From Triops longicaudatus (taxonomy: Eukaryota > Arthropoda > Branchiopoda > Notostraca > Triopsidae): a stretch of 64,000 nt of DNA. Location of the stretch: positions 1 through 64,000 of the forward strand of contig JAGQDJ010000134.1 of assembly GCA_022885665.1 (NCBI GenBank), in the 5' to 3' direction. The notes beneath the pieces are model-generated. The model had not been told where the DNA came from and searched no databases. It saw only the letters and a list, made by a program, of their open reading frames with translations. How positions within the stretch are numbered: position 1 is the first letter of the stretch; every line of letters starts with the position of its first letter. The translations under genes were made by a program, and so were the position numbers. Positions 51,601-63,393 of this stretch are shown piece by piece.

Positions 51601-54600
51601 CGACTACGCGGTTTGCTTCCAGTAAATTCACAATCGCTTGCCTACAGCAAGTATGATTTAGAAAATAAATAAAAATAAGCAAAAATACAAAAACATATTT
51701 ACAACTGAATAATAAGCAGAAATACTGAATAAGAAATAAACAAAAAAGGAAGGAAGTGAAAAAGTGCTACCTGTATAACTACAGGAGACAAGATACAAAT
51801 AAAAACAGGAAAAATAAATGTAAAATACGACAGCGTAAAGCAGGAAGAGACTTCTGGAGAAGGTGTGCTTACCGTTGGCTTGAGATTGGTAAAGTGTTAG
51901 TAACTGCAGGAGAAGTTCTTCGCTGTAAATCTTGCCACATTTGTTGACTTCGTCGCGAAAGATCGATTTCGCGGTTTTCCCAATCGAAGAAGCCTCGTTC
52001 TTCATGACACGTAACTGCTAAATAATTAAAATTATCATAAAACTCCAAGTCTGATTAGTAAAAGGATTTTTGATGAGCAAGACAATCAATAATAAAAACT
52101 TTGCCTAACAATTACAATGTAAAACTCCAATCTCAGATTCTTTCTTGCTAGCATTTAATACGTACAATACCGTTAGTACGATACACGTGAATTCAGCACT
52201 GTTTAAAGTTCGAGTTTGCCTTCTTTTCCCGACAAACATTGTGTTGAATTGGGATTTGTAGAAACCTACCAGGAGAAAGTCCAAGAGTCTCTTCGAATTC
52301 GTTTTCAGCTTCTTGTGCCTCCAAGGAATCTTCTTCTGACAAAGGCGATAATTCTGCGCCGTTTGACGAAGTGTTAACCAAAGAGCCCATATCCTATAGG
52401 AGATATTTCACGCTAATAAAATTTTTATTTGAAAGTAAAATTACTAATTGTTAAAACAGGAACCAATGAATATAAAAAAGCGAAAGATAATTGTACTATC
52501 TAGGCTACCTAATAGACGAAGCAGTAAAACGAACTGAAAAATAGAATTTGTTACCTCGAAATCGTTAATTAAGGCTTGGAGATTTTTGCGCAACTCCGTA
52601 CCTAAAGATACCGGCAATGGTGCTTGTAAGCTTTGTTTAAACGCTTGGATTTCCTCACGAGTAAATAAAACCGGACCACCTTTCAGATCCATTGCTTCAA
52701 TACTCCGCAGCCAATGTATTGCCATGAGACACGCCCATCTGATAGCACAGAAGGAAACAAAATTAGTAAAATGTTATTCCCTTTATAGCTTATTTCGAAT
52801 TAAAGTTCAGGTTTGTGCTCTCAGAGACGCTAATTTAAGCTTACGGTTTGTGTGTGTTCAAATCTTCTTTTATTTAAGTGGTTCGTTTTAACTGTAGTTT
52901 GCGGTTCACATTATCAGTAGTATTTTCTTCAAATTTTTTTTTCCATTGAGTATGGTTTTCTACCTTATTTAAAAAATGTTTGACATTCACGTACATTTTT
53001 TAAAGATATTCATGGAAAATATTGTTATCATGTCCTATCACGACCTCCAACTATCAATATACAAGAAAGCGCCAGATATTGTGGCGTCTCTATAGTGCCT
53101 CAAGTAATGAACCTCGGAATTTTCTTTAAGATTAGACTGAAAAATTTGGGTTCGAGCTTTTACTTCTCAGCTTGAGCGCGAGTTGAAGACCGAGCCTTAA
53201 GCGTTATCTGCTTCGGCCATTCTAGCGTATAAGAACATGTCCATAAAGCGTGCGATCCTTTGCCCACACGTAAGAAATGAGGCTTTGGCATGAGATTGAC
53301 GTTTTCTGTATGGTTACACACGAGTCTGTAGGCGTTTATAAGGGTAGTCTTGGGCATTGAAAAGTCAGTCTCCAGTTTGTTCAATTCTGCAAATAGAAAT
53401 CGAAGAAAAATTTAGTTCAAAGGTTAAGTCTGCATATGATTCTGATAAATCCTTAGACGGGAAATACGTTGGAATTGCTTAATTCATAAAATAAGTAGAT
53501 TGCATCAACAATCTAGCTGTAGCATCAACAAAAACTGTACAATTCGATAGAATTAGAAAACCTTTATAACAGACGTCGCAATTCATAAATTCGAAGAATT
53601 AAAAAAAAATTGACACACAAAATTAAGTAAATCCTAAGGAGTATATTATACTAAAGCTAGATTATACAAATAAAAAAAAGAAACTGAAACAAAGAAGAAG
53701 AATACATTCAACGTAAGTCAAATTTAAAACTAAAAGATAAACTATTCGAGAAAAGATGCACAAAACCCGTACAATGCCATTGTTCTTTCATCTTCACTCT
53801 CTACTATTCTTTCTTTTCCTAACGAACAACAAAGGGGGTGATAACGGCTCGGCTTGCCAACCTTTCAAGCCGAGCGGAGCCGATACTAAAATTAAAAATG
53901 TAAAACCAATATAATATAATATTAATAATTTAATAGAATATAAATAATGCACATAAACATAAATGGTAAACATATACGATTAAGTAAATTTAAACGTCAA
54001 ACCGAAGAACGCTGTTCTGCATCGTTAACAAGAATTAAGTATGGTAATATTTATGCTAATAAGCATGTGTCAACTGGACCAAGTTTAAAAATTGACAGTA
54101 TTAGTGAAAACAAGAAAGTAATGTTTATAAAACAAATTATGTAATCTTAAAGGATCCAATATGGTGAAAGTTGGCCTTCCAGCCAAGCTAAGCCGAGCCT
54201 AGCTGAAGCCGGTCGGCGTCAAGCCGAGCCGATGTCTTCACGGCTCGAATCTGCTCGGCTTGAGCAGAGCCGGTTATCAGCACTAGAACAACATATTTAC
54301 GCGTTTATGGCAATAAGCCAACCTCAAGCCGACAAAAGTATATAATGAAAAATCACGTATTACAAGCAGCTACATTTCATTACCTTCAAGCGCAACTGCA
54401 TAAGATTCGCTGACTGGTCCACTTTCCAGAACCACAGGTTTTATATTGATAACAGGTTTGAAGTTGTCAGAGAGTACTGTTAACTCTTGCAATTTCTGTA
54501 AAGCAAGTTTGGAAGCTGTTTCTTCGGCAACAGATTTACTGTGTCCAGTTCCTTCAAATCTAGCATTGAATAAAAATTTCAATTAATAAATTATGTATCT

Positions 54601-55159
54601 ATTATTTATTTACTATTTATCATTTATTTTTCTTATTTTTCTACTTTACTTAAGTATTGTGAATGTTTTTTGCTGTACTAAGTCATTCGTAACATTGTGA
54701 AAGTAATGTTAACGTCACAAGCTATTTATGGAGAAAATTACTTGAGATGTTCGGGCCACTGTAGCTCTAATATCGTGCAATAGATATTTTGTCTCGTTCC
54801 AACTGTCTTGGTCGTGTGAAATTGAGGCTTGTAGGCTGGTGATTTCAGTGTGGAAACGACACGTGTGTAAATTTGATGAATAAATTGTTTCGCCGTTATA
54901 TTGCGTTGGGGAAAATTACCTTAAAAAAAGAAATTAATGTATAACTTAACAACAATCCGTTGTTACAGTGGGCTTTGGCTGGAGCATGGGCAGATGACGA
55001 ACTTAAACGGCAAATAGGACTTAGCGTTTTCACTTTCAAGTGGCAAGGAATGCAAAACCTGTGCGTCAGCACATTCTGATTTTGTGCGACGTATTTCGTG
55101 AATGCTGGCGAATAAGTTCTTGTGAAATAGATCACTCGATTTGCTAGTGAACTTAGCAT
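45608..55159 (-). CDS. DHX30: DExH-box RNA helicase DHX30, complete, 13 exons
   Basis: Exons in transcript order: 55159-54967, 54919-54742, 54559-54384, 53386-53164, 52738-52555, 52393-52270, 52014-51873, 51641-51431, 50680-49530, 49477-49251, 49088-48869, 48682-48419, 45779-45608 (3465 nt, 1154 aa; human about 1194). The family unwinds RNA and in vertebrates acts in mitochondrial RNA granules and mitoribosome assembly. Residues 1-65 are Arg/Ser-rich with few acidic residues, fitting a mitochondrial presequence. Two dsRNA-binding domains follow (about 65-165 and 185-275). The helicase core has motif I GDTGCGKST (424-432), motif II DEVH (526-529), motif III SAS, motif V TNIAETSLTI and motif VI QRKGRAGR. 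Then come the helicase-associated and OB-fold regions (FVRDASIVHPLAV-like). Two dsRBDs plus the VHPLAVL block separate it from DHX36, DHX9 and YTHDC2. Exons 9 and 10 are separated by a 52-bp intron. Confidence 0.94.
45780..48418 (-). other. DHX30 intron 12
   Basis: A 2.6-kb intron before the terminal exon. It carries a Tc1/mariner-type MITE (46463-46628) and a C-run repeat near 48010-48025 that resembles transposon ends elsewhere. No gene was recognised. Confidence 0.55.
46463..46628. mobile_element. Tc1/mariner-type MITE, copy 2 (DHX30 intron)
   Basis: This is an inverted copy of the 39867-40160 family. The right end CAGTACTG abuts TA at 46629-46630. The left end CAGCACCGA follows TA at 46461-46462. 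The shared core (GTGCACAGAGCTGGGACC...CACCGCGG) is on the minus strand. It is shorter than copy 1. Confidence 0.5.
50681..51430 (-). other. DHX30 intron 8 with T-rich microsatellite and TTAGGT-like tract
   Basis: Positions 50765-50812 are a T-run/ATT microsatellite. About 50880-51290 has repeated ACCTAAC/AACCTA-like words on the plus strand, i.e. TTAGGT-like on the transcribed-sense strand. No gene is seen. Confidence 0.6.
53832..54285. mobile_element. hAT-type element with perfect 8-bp duplication (DHX30 intron 3)
   Basis: The left end reads AAGGGGGTGATAACGGCTC, and the right end, reverse-complemented, reads TAGTGCTGATAACCGGCTC. The 8 bases on each side are identical: GAACAACA at 53824-53831 and 54286-54293. 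GGCTCGGCTT-type inverted segments lie inside both ends. The 454-bp element is AT-rich in the centre and encodes no transposase. The size and the 8-bp duplication place it with hAT-type MITEs. Confidence 0.75.
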
Positions 55160-55702
55160 AATTATTGCTCAATGTTGCACAACAGTCTTGAAAAAAATCG
55201 TGTAAAATAAAGTTTATCTGTATAGACACGTGGCTAAACCAAAACAGTTCTTAGTTCCGCCCCCAGCCAGCTTGTAGAGCGCTTAGCAACTTTCGAAAGA
55301 GTAGCCAATGGCAGCAGAACAGTAACTAATTCGGTTGAATCATAAATAATCTTTGAAAATCGACGACGGTAGACTAGAAGACCACTACTGTTCAGCACTG
55401 ACTTCATAGCGATAACTTGAGAACTTCTTGCGCATCTATTCCGTACAGATACTCGTAGTCCATATCCGCGCTTTTCTCTGGTTACAAGTTTACGACTTTT
55501 CTGTTTGGAAAGAGAATTTTTTCACTCATCGGTAGGATTTTTCTTTCTTTACACATTAATGGGTCTAGCAGTTCTTCCTTACACATTCGTTTCTGTGAAA
55601 TATGTCCTCATTATTTGAGCCGAAGCACTTTAAAAAGAACAAACAGAACAACAACATACATAGCTTAACATGTAGTTCGTAAATCAGCAGGAACTACATT
55701 AA

Positions 55703-56166
55703 GGCCTCAGTATACACAACTTACAGAATGCTTAAAAATTAAAAGATAGGGACATCGCTTTCTCCGTGGAGGATAGGCCTGTTATTGTAACTAACAGCAC
55801 AATTAAGTCATATAGAAACTCTAGACAGAGGAATATCTCAATATTGTCGTACAAAACCTTAAATTTTGAGATACAATATTATAAAAGTATGTGACCAATT
55901 CCATTTCTCTTTGTGCGTTAAATTTGTGCGAAATCAAAAGTAGTGCACCGGTTTTCCTGATTTGCATTTTTCTGTATAACAAAAAGTGTCAAAACTTAAA
56001 CCAAATTCACAAACTTTTGAAGAAAAATTCAAACTGGTGCATTAGATATCTCCAAAACCATGTAACTGTCAGGACAATTTCTTTCATTTTTTTAAACAGT
56101 TTTACAGTTTAATTTCTGAAAATGCCCCATGTTATTCTTCCGTAATGTTTTGGGTATTCCGGGACC
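55703..56166. mobile_element. piggyBac-type MITE with intact TTAA duplication
   Basis: TTAA at 55699-55702 is followed by GGCCTCAGTATACAC. The right end, reverse-complemented, reads GGTCCCGGAATACCC and is followed by TTAA at 56167-56170. Internal sequence near 55745-55840 is similar to the reverse complement of the element at 44930-45421. Non-coding. Confidence 0.6.
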
Positions 56167-57981
56167 TTAAACTACACAAGAAAATGCATCCGGAGGCCTA
56201 CCAAAGTGGGGAAAGAGTTGCCCAGTTAGCTAACCCATTTATCGCTGTGGCCTTGCAGCGCAAAGTGAGGCTGTAAATAGAAAAAGAAAAGGAACATTGT
56301 TGTAATCAAAATGTAAACAATTATTGGTATCCAATAAGTCTCGTAACGTTAAGTCAATTTTTCTACTTTTGTAACTTTTCCAACCTTTAATAATCAGTAA
56401 AAATGTAACTAGATTCGGCAAAATGGTCAAGTATGGTCGTGCAAATTAAAGGCTCCCCCTCACCCCAGTGAAAACCCTCTCGCGACGCCCCTGGGACACA
56501 TTTTTTACTAAAGTATTTTTCCCTACGAAAGTATTTCAAGGGTTCCAAAATTTTTACTTAGGGGATTCAATGAATGAACTTATGGTATTCTTTCTTGCGC
56601 ATGTTATGAGCCGTTTTAGAATTGTAATTTTTTCCAAGAGGTTATCTTTCTGTCATAGAACACTACCCTGGCGGGTGCTTTGACACATCCCCGTCGTGCT
56701 ATGACATGGTATCTAAATTTGCTTTTCTGATTCGTTTAGTTACGTATTTATTTATATAAAATGACTTCACACGGATAACGAAATATGGCCAACCGAACAA
56801 GGAACATTGGTTTCAAATATAAAGCTGAAAAAAAAATCGGGTAAATAAAGCCTAAGGCGTTTCACAACCTTTAGCAGATTTGGTAGGATTTCAAGTCGAG
56901 CCACCAGCTGGGCGATACTAAATAATCTTGCAGTTTCCCACTACAGACAGGGTCTAGAAGGACAATTTGTCTCCTTTTATATGAAAGCAGGTTGCTCGCT
57001 ACAAGGTATGAATTTGCCAGCAAATTCTTAAGGAATTTCACATCATTGTCTTCTTCATTGTTGCTAACGTTGAAGATTTCCTCCAAGTAACAGCGTTTAA
57101 ATCGAAAGGGGAAATATCCGCCTTGGCACACGTCTTTGTGATATTGCAAATCTTAGAGGTGTTTGGGTGAGCAGTTCGAACAAGGCAAGCCATGTCGTGG
57201 ATTGTTACACGCATTCCAGGATTGCTCGTCATTCAATGCGTTCGATGCGCTACCATCCTGTCTGAAAATTGAGGTTTATCGTACGTTCCAAGAAGATGAA
57301 AAACAAGGTCACACGACCATGAAAATTAGGGGTTCCCCAAGTGTACAAAACGAAATGCCTCGTACACAATTTGGACATGGGTGTACGACAATTTACCCGT
57401 GTGTTTTGCCCGAAAGAAACAAACTCGATTACTTTCGTTTAAGAAATACACGATGGACTTACCTTAGTAAACACTTACAGTTATACTCCTTGTCGTTGTT
57501 GATGAAATACCAGTTAAAATCGTATAGTAGTTTTCGGCTTTATCCCCCACCCTCTCACATACACACCCTTTGATCCTTTTTTCGCAATCTTAGCAAATTT
57601 AACGCAGCAAAACCTAACTCAGACGCACATACACAGACTTTAGGAATGTTACTGATAAAACTGAGTTTGTTAAATAGGTCTAGAATAGGTTTAGGAAAAT
57701 CCATTTATGATTTCGAGAAAGATTCCACCCCCTTGCGACGCCTTGAAAACTGAAAGTTGGGTGTGGGAGAGTTAAGCGAAAAGCACTCAAGACTTTTCAC
57801 TGAAATGCGCCAGGAAAATATAGGTATTGACTTGACTTTCTAGCGATCTGTAGGTTTAGTTGTTGGCATTATTAACTCCTAATAGTTCCGTTTTAAAAAT
57901 GTACAGTCTAAATGTACAACCAGCGAGTTATATTTCAATATCTTTCGGGAAAGATAAATTCAAAGCTGGTTTATATTTAAG

Positions 57982-58160
57982 CAGAGGCGTCGTGCCATAT
58001 GGGGCCGGGGGGGCCCGGGCCCCCCCCAAAAAAAATTTTGCCATCCTGAAAAAAAGGTATCACCCTTTTTCAAAATTTATAAACCTGAAAAAAAGTAACA
58101 CCTTTTTACAAGAAATGCAAAATCGGGCCCCCCAAATTTTTGAAGTGCACGACGCCACTG
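57982..58160. mobile_element. hAT-type MITE with perfect 8-bp duplication
   Basis: Termini CAGAGGCGTCGTGC (left) and CAGTGGCGTCGTGC (right, reverse-complemented) match at 13 of 14 bases. Both flanks are TATTTAAG (57974-57981 and 58161-58168). The 179-bp element is largely G, C and A homopolymer runs with GGGCCC blocks near both ends. Non-coding. Intact flanks suggest a fairly recent insertion. Confidence 0.85.
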
Positions 58161-60348
58161 TATTTAAGCTTCGTCGTTGGAAGAGCACGAACGCTAAGGT
58201 TTAGCTTTAGTTCTTGAAATGTTTGGAATCAGTACGTATGGTCTAGGGTTTTTACTGAAGCTGTACTACATTAGTGGTCAACATTAAACTCAATGCGCAC
58301 GTTTCGTTTTAAACTACTTTCACAACAAGCTCGTGGCTCAAACCAGACCACAAATGTGGAAGCGTTTGTGAATTTCGGGAGAGAAGAATATGGAATTCAC
58401 AAAATATTTAGGTTACTGCGCAACAATTAAGTTTAAATTGTATTTTTGAGTAGGAAAACTGTTTCGAAACGAAATAATACAGATGAGGACTGTTTTTTGA
58501 ACGTGTTTCTTAGCAAATAGTCGGCATTGGGAGAATTGGCTCAAAATCTCAAAATAAAAATGAATAAATACATCAATAATAAATATTTTCGAGTGTGTTT
58601 ACGGGTATGGAGAAGTAACTCGTCAGCTTAGTTAGTACCTAACGTATATTCGACAAGTATAGACAATGTTTTTTTTATACTAACCCAAATGCTTTTTTTT
58701 TCATACAAACCCTTGATCCGAACTCGGACCCTCCACTCCAGCCGGAACCGAAATCCTGGGTACGGCCCTGTTAGAACGTCTAACAAACGCATAATAAGCG
58801 TAATCCATAGACCCAACACGTTTATATATAAACGAATATAATACGTTTCGATAACATAAGTGTGATTGCACAACTTGGTCTGCACTACTTCTAAGGTGGC
58901 ACAAAAATTCGACCTCTATGCGTAACATTAACACGTACAAAAAAGTTCGCGTCAAATTGCGTCAGGTGAAATTGCGTCAAATGCATCATTGTAAGTACTG
59001 CACCTGCTAAAATTTCTTTCTTCGCGCATTTGTCCATGAAAAGTCTTCAACTGTTTCTCCGCAGTCAAGGATCTTGTTAAATCTATTGTACTTATGCAAT
59101 ATTTTACGTATCTATTGATACTATCAGTAAATAAGTAAAAGTGAAGCGAAATGAGTTGTGAATCACTTAGGATTTACTTATGAATATCAGTTTCCCAAAT
59201 AGTTTTCTTCAACGCAATGGTATAATGTGTCTAGATGCCCACGTTCACGATGTTAAGAAAAAATCCGCAAAAAAAGTGATTTCTGATTTTTCGCAATGCT
59301 TTTTCTACGTTTTAAGTTACGCTGACACTTGTTCTTCCAGAACGCATTCGTCGAAAATAAAATACTCACATATGCTACCACGGAAGTAAAAACTCAGTAT
59401 CTTATCCTGATTTGTACAGTACTCTACAAAGTGAAATTCTTTGTTTTTACTAAAGTAAATCGCGCTTTTTTATTCATAATAACCCTAATTGATGAAACTG
59501 AACCCTTTTTTTGCGAAAGTAATCATTTAAAAAAAATATAAATCGAACACCTCTACTGTTAATGGGTGGGACTAGCGCAAAGTTCTCTCTCAAAAAGTTC
59601 TTAGGGCTGAAAATGGGTCACGGGGAATATCGTAACTCGTACTTTACCTGGAATAGTTACTTTATCTCAAGTTTTAATATTCTATGTCCGTTGGGTTAGA
59701 TGATGCTGTATTAATTAGCTAAAGATATTAGGCTACTTATGTTAGATAAGTCATGTTACCTTAGACCTGTAAAGTTTCATTGGAGTACTTGTAAGTTAAG
59801 TTAGATTTATAGTTGTAGGGTTGTGTTTATCTCAGGCCAGGTTAGATGAGTAGTCTCATACTAGACTAGTTATGCTAGTTTATGTTTGACTAGATAAGGT
59901 TGGTTGGTTGGTTTTAAAGTCGCACTGCTCTTGTGAAGGCATTAGCGACTGCGTCTGTCCTTTTTTGGCGGTCTGATTACATTTGGCGTTAGTCAATTCG
60001 TCCACCTATGTATGTTTCCTATTTCTTCTACTTTCTTTTCCGTTCCATTTGTTCGTTTCCTTTTTTTCTTTTTTTCCCCCGGTATTTGGCTATTTGTTGT
60101 TGGTCTGTTTAAAGTCGCAACTGTGCCATCTAACGACGGTATTTGGCTAGATAAATTAGCCAAGCATTTACTTGTTATATTTCCATCCGCTAGGTAGCAG
60201 CACAGTTTGTTCCAAAAATCTCTCTTGATGCACGTCAAGTAACGTCCAGCAATCTTCATTTCGCAATTCCTTTTCGTGCGTAAATAAACTGCGACAACAA
60301 CATATCGTTTGTATAAATTCTAAAAGTGTATATTAAAAGTTTCGAGCT

Positions 60349-63300
60349 ATGTCAAGATTAGGATCAACATCTCCCATTTTGCACGATCCTTCCACAGAGA
60401 TCTCAAACGTCCTCTCTTCGAGGAATGACGTAACCACGCTGCGCAATACTCCCAATGCTCCCAAACGGTTTTCCTTCTTTGTTCCTTTCGCCGCTTCAGT
60501 GGCAGCACTAGGCGGTGTACTCTTTGGATACGATATCGGCGTCATCTCGGGTGCTTTACTGCAGCTAAAAACCGATTTTTCTCTAACCTGTCAACACCAA
60601 GAAATGGTGGTCAGTTTCATGCTTGTCGGAGCTCTGGTGGCGTCACTGTTAGGTGGCTCCATTGTTGATTGGATCGGCAGTCGATGGACCATCATTATCA
60701 ACGCGCTGATCTTCGTAGGCGGGGCTTTAATCTTAACGTTTGCCAATACATACGCCGTGGTATTATGCGGCCGTTTCGTCGTCGGCTTTGCAGTGGCGCT
60801 TTCTGCTGTCAGCGAGTGCATTTACATTGCTGAAATTGCCCAACCACATAACCGAGGCATGTTAGTGACACTTAACGAACTCGGCATTGCTGTCGGATTC
60901 CTGCTAGCTTTTACAGCTAACTACCTGTTTTCGGAAATTCACCATGGGTGGCGATACATGTTCGGCTGCAGCGCCATTCCTGCATTAATCCAAGTCATAG
61001 CAATGGTCTACTTGCCCCACACTCCGCATTATTTATTAAGGCGTGGCAGAGATGAAGAAGCCAAAGCTGTCATAAAGAAATTACGTGGCCAGTACTGTGA
61101 TTTTATTTACTTTAGAAATATCGTGTCGCTGTAATAATTTCCGATAATATTCTGATTCAGTTGTATTATTTCAGAAAACTAAAAAAAATGCTTAAACAAT
61201 CTGTGTAATGTCAGGAACATTTCAAGATTAGATTACTTCTAAAGATTTTAGAATTCATTATGTACTTTTATAAAGTTCCTTTTATTTCAGACGCAAGATA
61301 TTTTCACTATAGCTTTTCAGAAGTAATACTCTTACATGTTCAGAAGTAATATAAGTACACAATGGGAGTTGGATAAATTTAGTGATTTCATTACGTTTTA
61401 CTTAATAAGAATTAAGTAAGTCATAACTGAATAAATTTTTGTCTAGGGATGAAAACGAAGGCAAAATAAGGGAAGAATTGATGAATGTTCGCTTTTCGCT
61501 GGATTTAAATCGTCAAGCATCGTTTTGGGCGTTGTGTTCTTCAAGGGACAATATTCGACGTTGTGTAGCATTGGGTTCAGGATTGGTTATAGCACAGCAG
61601 TTGACTGGCGCGCCGAACGTTTTATACTACGCGCCTGCAGTATTTAAAGAAGTGGGATTCTGCGACGATAAAGCGGCATTGTTGGCCAATTTGGGGCTTG
61701 GGGTCGCTAAAGTATGTGTAAACTTTTCGTCCATGGATTTTTTTTTTTTAAATCTAGGTGTTGTCCTGAATAACTAGTAAATTAGTTAATTCTTGGTTGT
61801 TACGGTTTTCTCATGACTTAGTTGTCCAATTAAACTGCGTATCTTATCTAAACTAGCTTGAAATAATTAACAACGTAACTAAGTTAACTTCAGTAAGATA
61901 AACTAACTTTACTGACCTAACATGAACTAAAATGACAAACATTAATAAAGCTTTATTACCTTCATTAACCTCAAATACTGACCTAATCTACCTTCACCAA
62001 CGTGGTCGAACTTAACCTACCCTAACAAACGTATTTGACTAGGTTGATAATACTAACCCAACTTATCTATCCTAATGTGATATAAACTTAAGTAACTAAA
62101 GACTATAACGTACGTTTAACTAACGTACCCTTATTTAATTTGTCTTTAGTAACCAAACTTAGCCTAGCTTAATTTATCTAGCCTAAATTTCGCACGGTAT
62201 TTATATTGTTCTTGCACTCACTGCTAGTTTAACTCCATTTTGGGCTCTTAGGACTGCAAAACTTAGCAATGAAAATAGACGTAAGACTAAGACGCGTAAT
62301 CTCTTTCAAATTTGTTTTGTAGCACTTAGACAGCTTTAGATAATTTTTGATAGATTTTCTACCATATTTAAACATCCTGTGATATTTTTTATGCTCGAGA
62401 ACGTCGTGTCTTAATTGGTACAATTTTTTCACATTTGCGTTTGTCCTGTGTCACTGTCACATACATCTTTCAACTCTGATCTACTCCACTTTTTTCCGAA
62501 GTTGTGACGTCACATGCCATGTGGCACCACTCGCTATCAAACAGCGGTCCAGTACCAAATCCTTCATTCATCTCCAAATTTTCAACAGCGATTTTTTTTT
62601 TATTTTAGTTAGGAGCAACAGTTGTTTCACTATTCATGGTTGATCGACTGGGGCGAAGATTGACCTTACTTTGGGGTTCCGCAGTCATGTTCTTGAGCAT
62701 TGTTGCCCTTGCAGCGTTCGCCATGTTCCACGCTAAGCTCAACACCGCTTTCCGTACGACGCCGTGTATCGACATTGCCTTGGGAAACGCAACCGTAGCG
62801 CCTCTGGCAGAGAACCATACTTTGGAGACAGAATGCTTCCAAGGAGAAGCCGTCGACGCGTGGTGGCGCTACTTAGCACTTGTGGCCATTATGGGTTACG
62901 TAGCAGCTTACGCATTCAGTTTTGCACCAGTCACGTGGCTTTTGTTGAGCGAAATTTTCCCGCCAAACATCAAAGGACGCGCTATGGCCGTAACCACAGG
63001 ACTTAATTGGGGTATAAACTGGGTGGTTTCTTCAACTTTTTTGCGTTTTATTGGTAAATATTTTATTTTAGCTATTTTTTTTCTTTTGAATGGCTTATGT
63101 TTTAGTTTAGTTTATTTTTGTTTGTTTTTTGTAATTTATATCTTTAGTTGTTTTATAGTTTTGTTGGCGTTTGTAATTTGTAGGTTTAGTTATTTTTCAA
63201 TTTTGTTTTAGATCTCGTAACTCTTGGTGGTGCTTTTATTTTTTACGGAGCGATGTGTTTCTTGGCCTTCATCTTCATTTACTTTGCAGTACCGGAAACT

Positions 63301-63393
63301 AAGAACAAGCCTTTACACAAAATTACGCAAGATTTGAAAAAAAGCTATGGCGCTACGAGTCAAAGGATTCTGAGTACGGAGAACGTGGCTTGA
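60349..63393 (+). CDS. SLC2A12: Facilitated glucose transporter, GLUT12-like, complete, 4 exons
   Basis: Exons: 60349-61091, 61447-61711, 62609-63053, 63212-63393 (1635 nt, 544 aa). A major-facilitator sugar porter with about 12 predicted membrane segments and a ~41-residue cytosolic N-terminus. Family marks are LFGYDIGVISGALLQ in the first membrane segment, the loop-2 motif DWIGSRW (a degenerate DRxGRR), YIAEIAQPHNRG, IAQQLTGAPNVLYYAP, a canonical second-half VDRLGRR, WLLLSEIFPPNIKGRAMA and the C-terminal VPETKN. The long loop between segments 9 and 10 carries two N-glycosylation sequons (NAT and NHT), as in class III transporters. SGALLQ-K and YIAEIA point to GLUT12 over GLUT10 or GLUT13, though orthology within class III needs a tree. 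No canonical AATAAA was seen in the 600 bases after the stop. Confidence 0.88.
61712..62608 (+). other. GLUT12-like gene intron 2 with AACCTA-like tract
   Basis: Between about 61860 and 62170 the plus strand is dense in AACCTA/TAACTAA-like words, the reverse orientation of the TTAGGT-like tracts in HEATR5B. A CRE palindrome TGACGTCA occurs near 62505. No gene is seen. Confidence 0.55.

Larger units (their letters stand above)
55160..60348. other. Intergenic region DHX30/GLUT12-like with transposon debris
   Basis: This 5.2-kb interval has no recognisable gene. It includes the piggyBac-type element 55703-56166, the hAT MITE 57982-58160, isolated hAT-like right ends (…CGCGACGCCCCTG ending at 56493, …TTGCGACGCCTTG ending at 57745, and …GGTACGGCCCTG ending at 58770) and a TTAGGT-like tract near 59690-59900. 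The DHX30 promoter lies at its left edge and the transporter promoter at its right edge; no TATA box can be assigned with confidence. Confidence 0.55.

Noticed and set aside
54963..55229. 88-residue minus-strand frame overlapping DHX30 exon 1 in another frame
   Set aside because: The splice phase to exon 2 requires the frame starting at 55159; the other frame would end in the wrong phase and does not look like a presequence.
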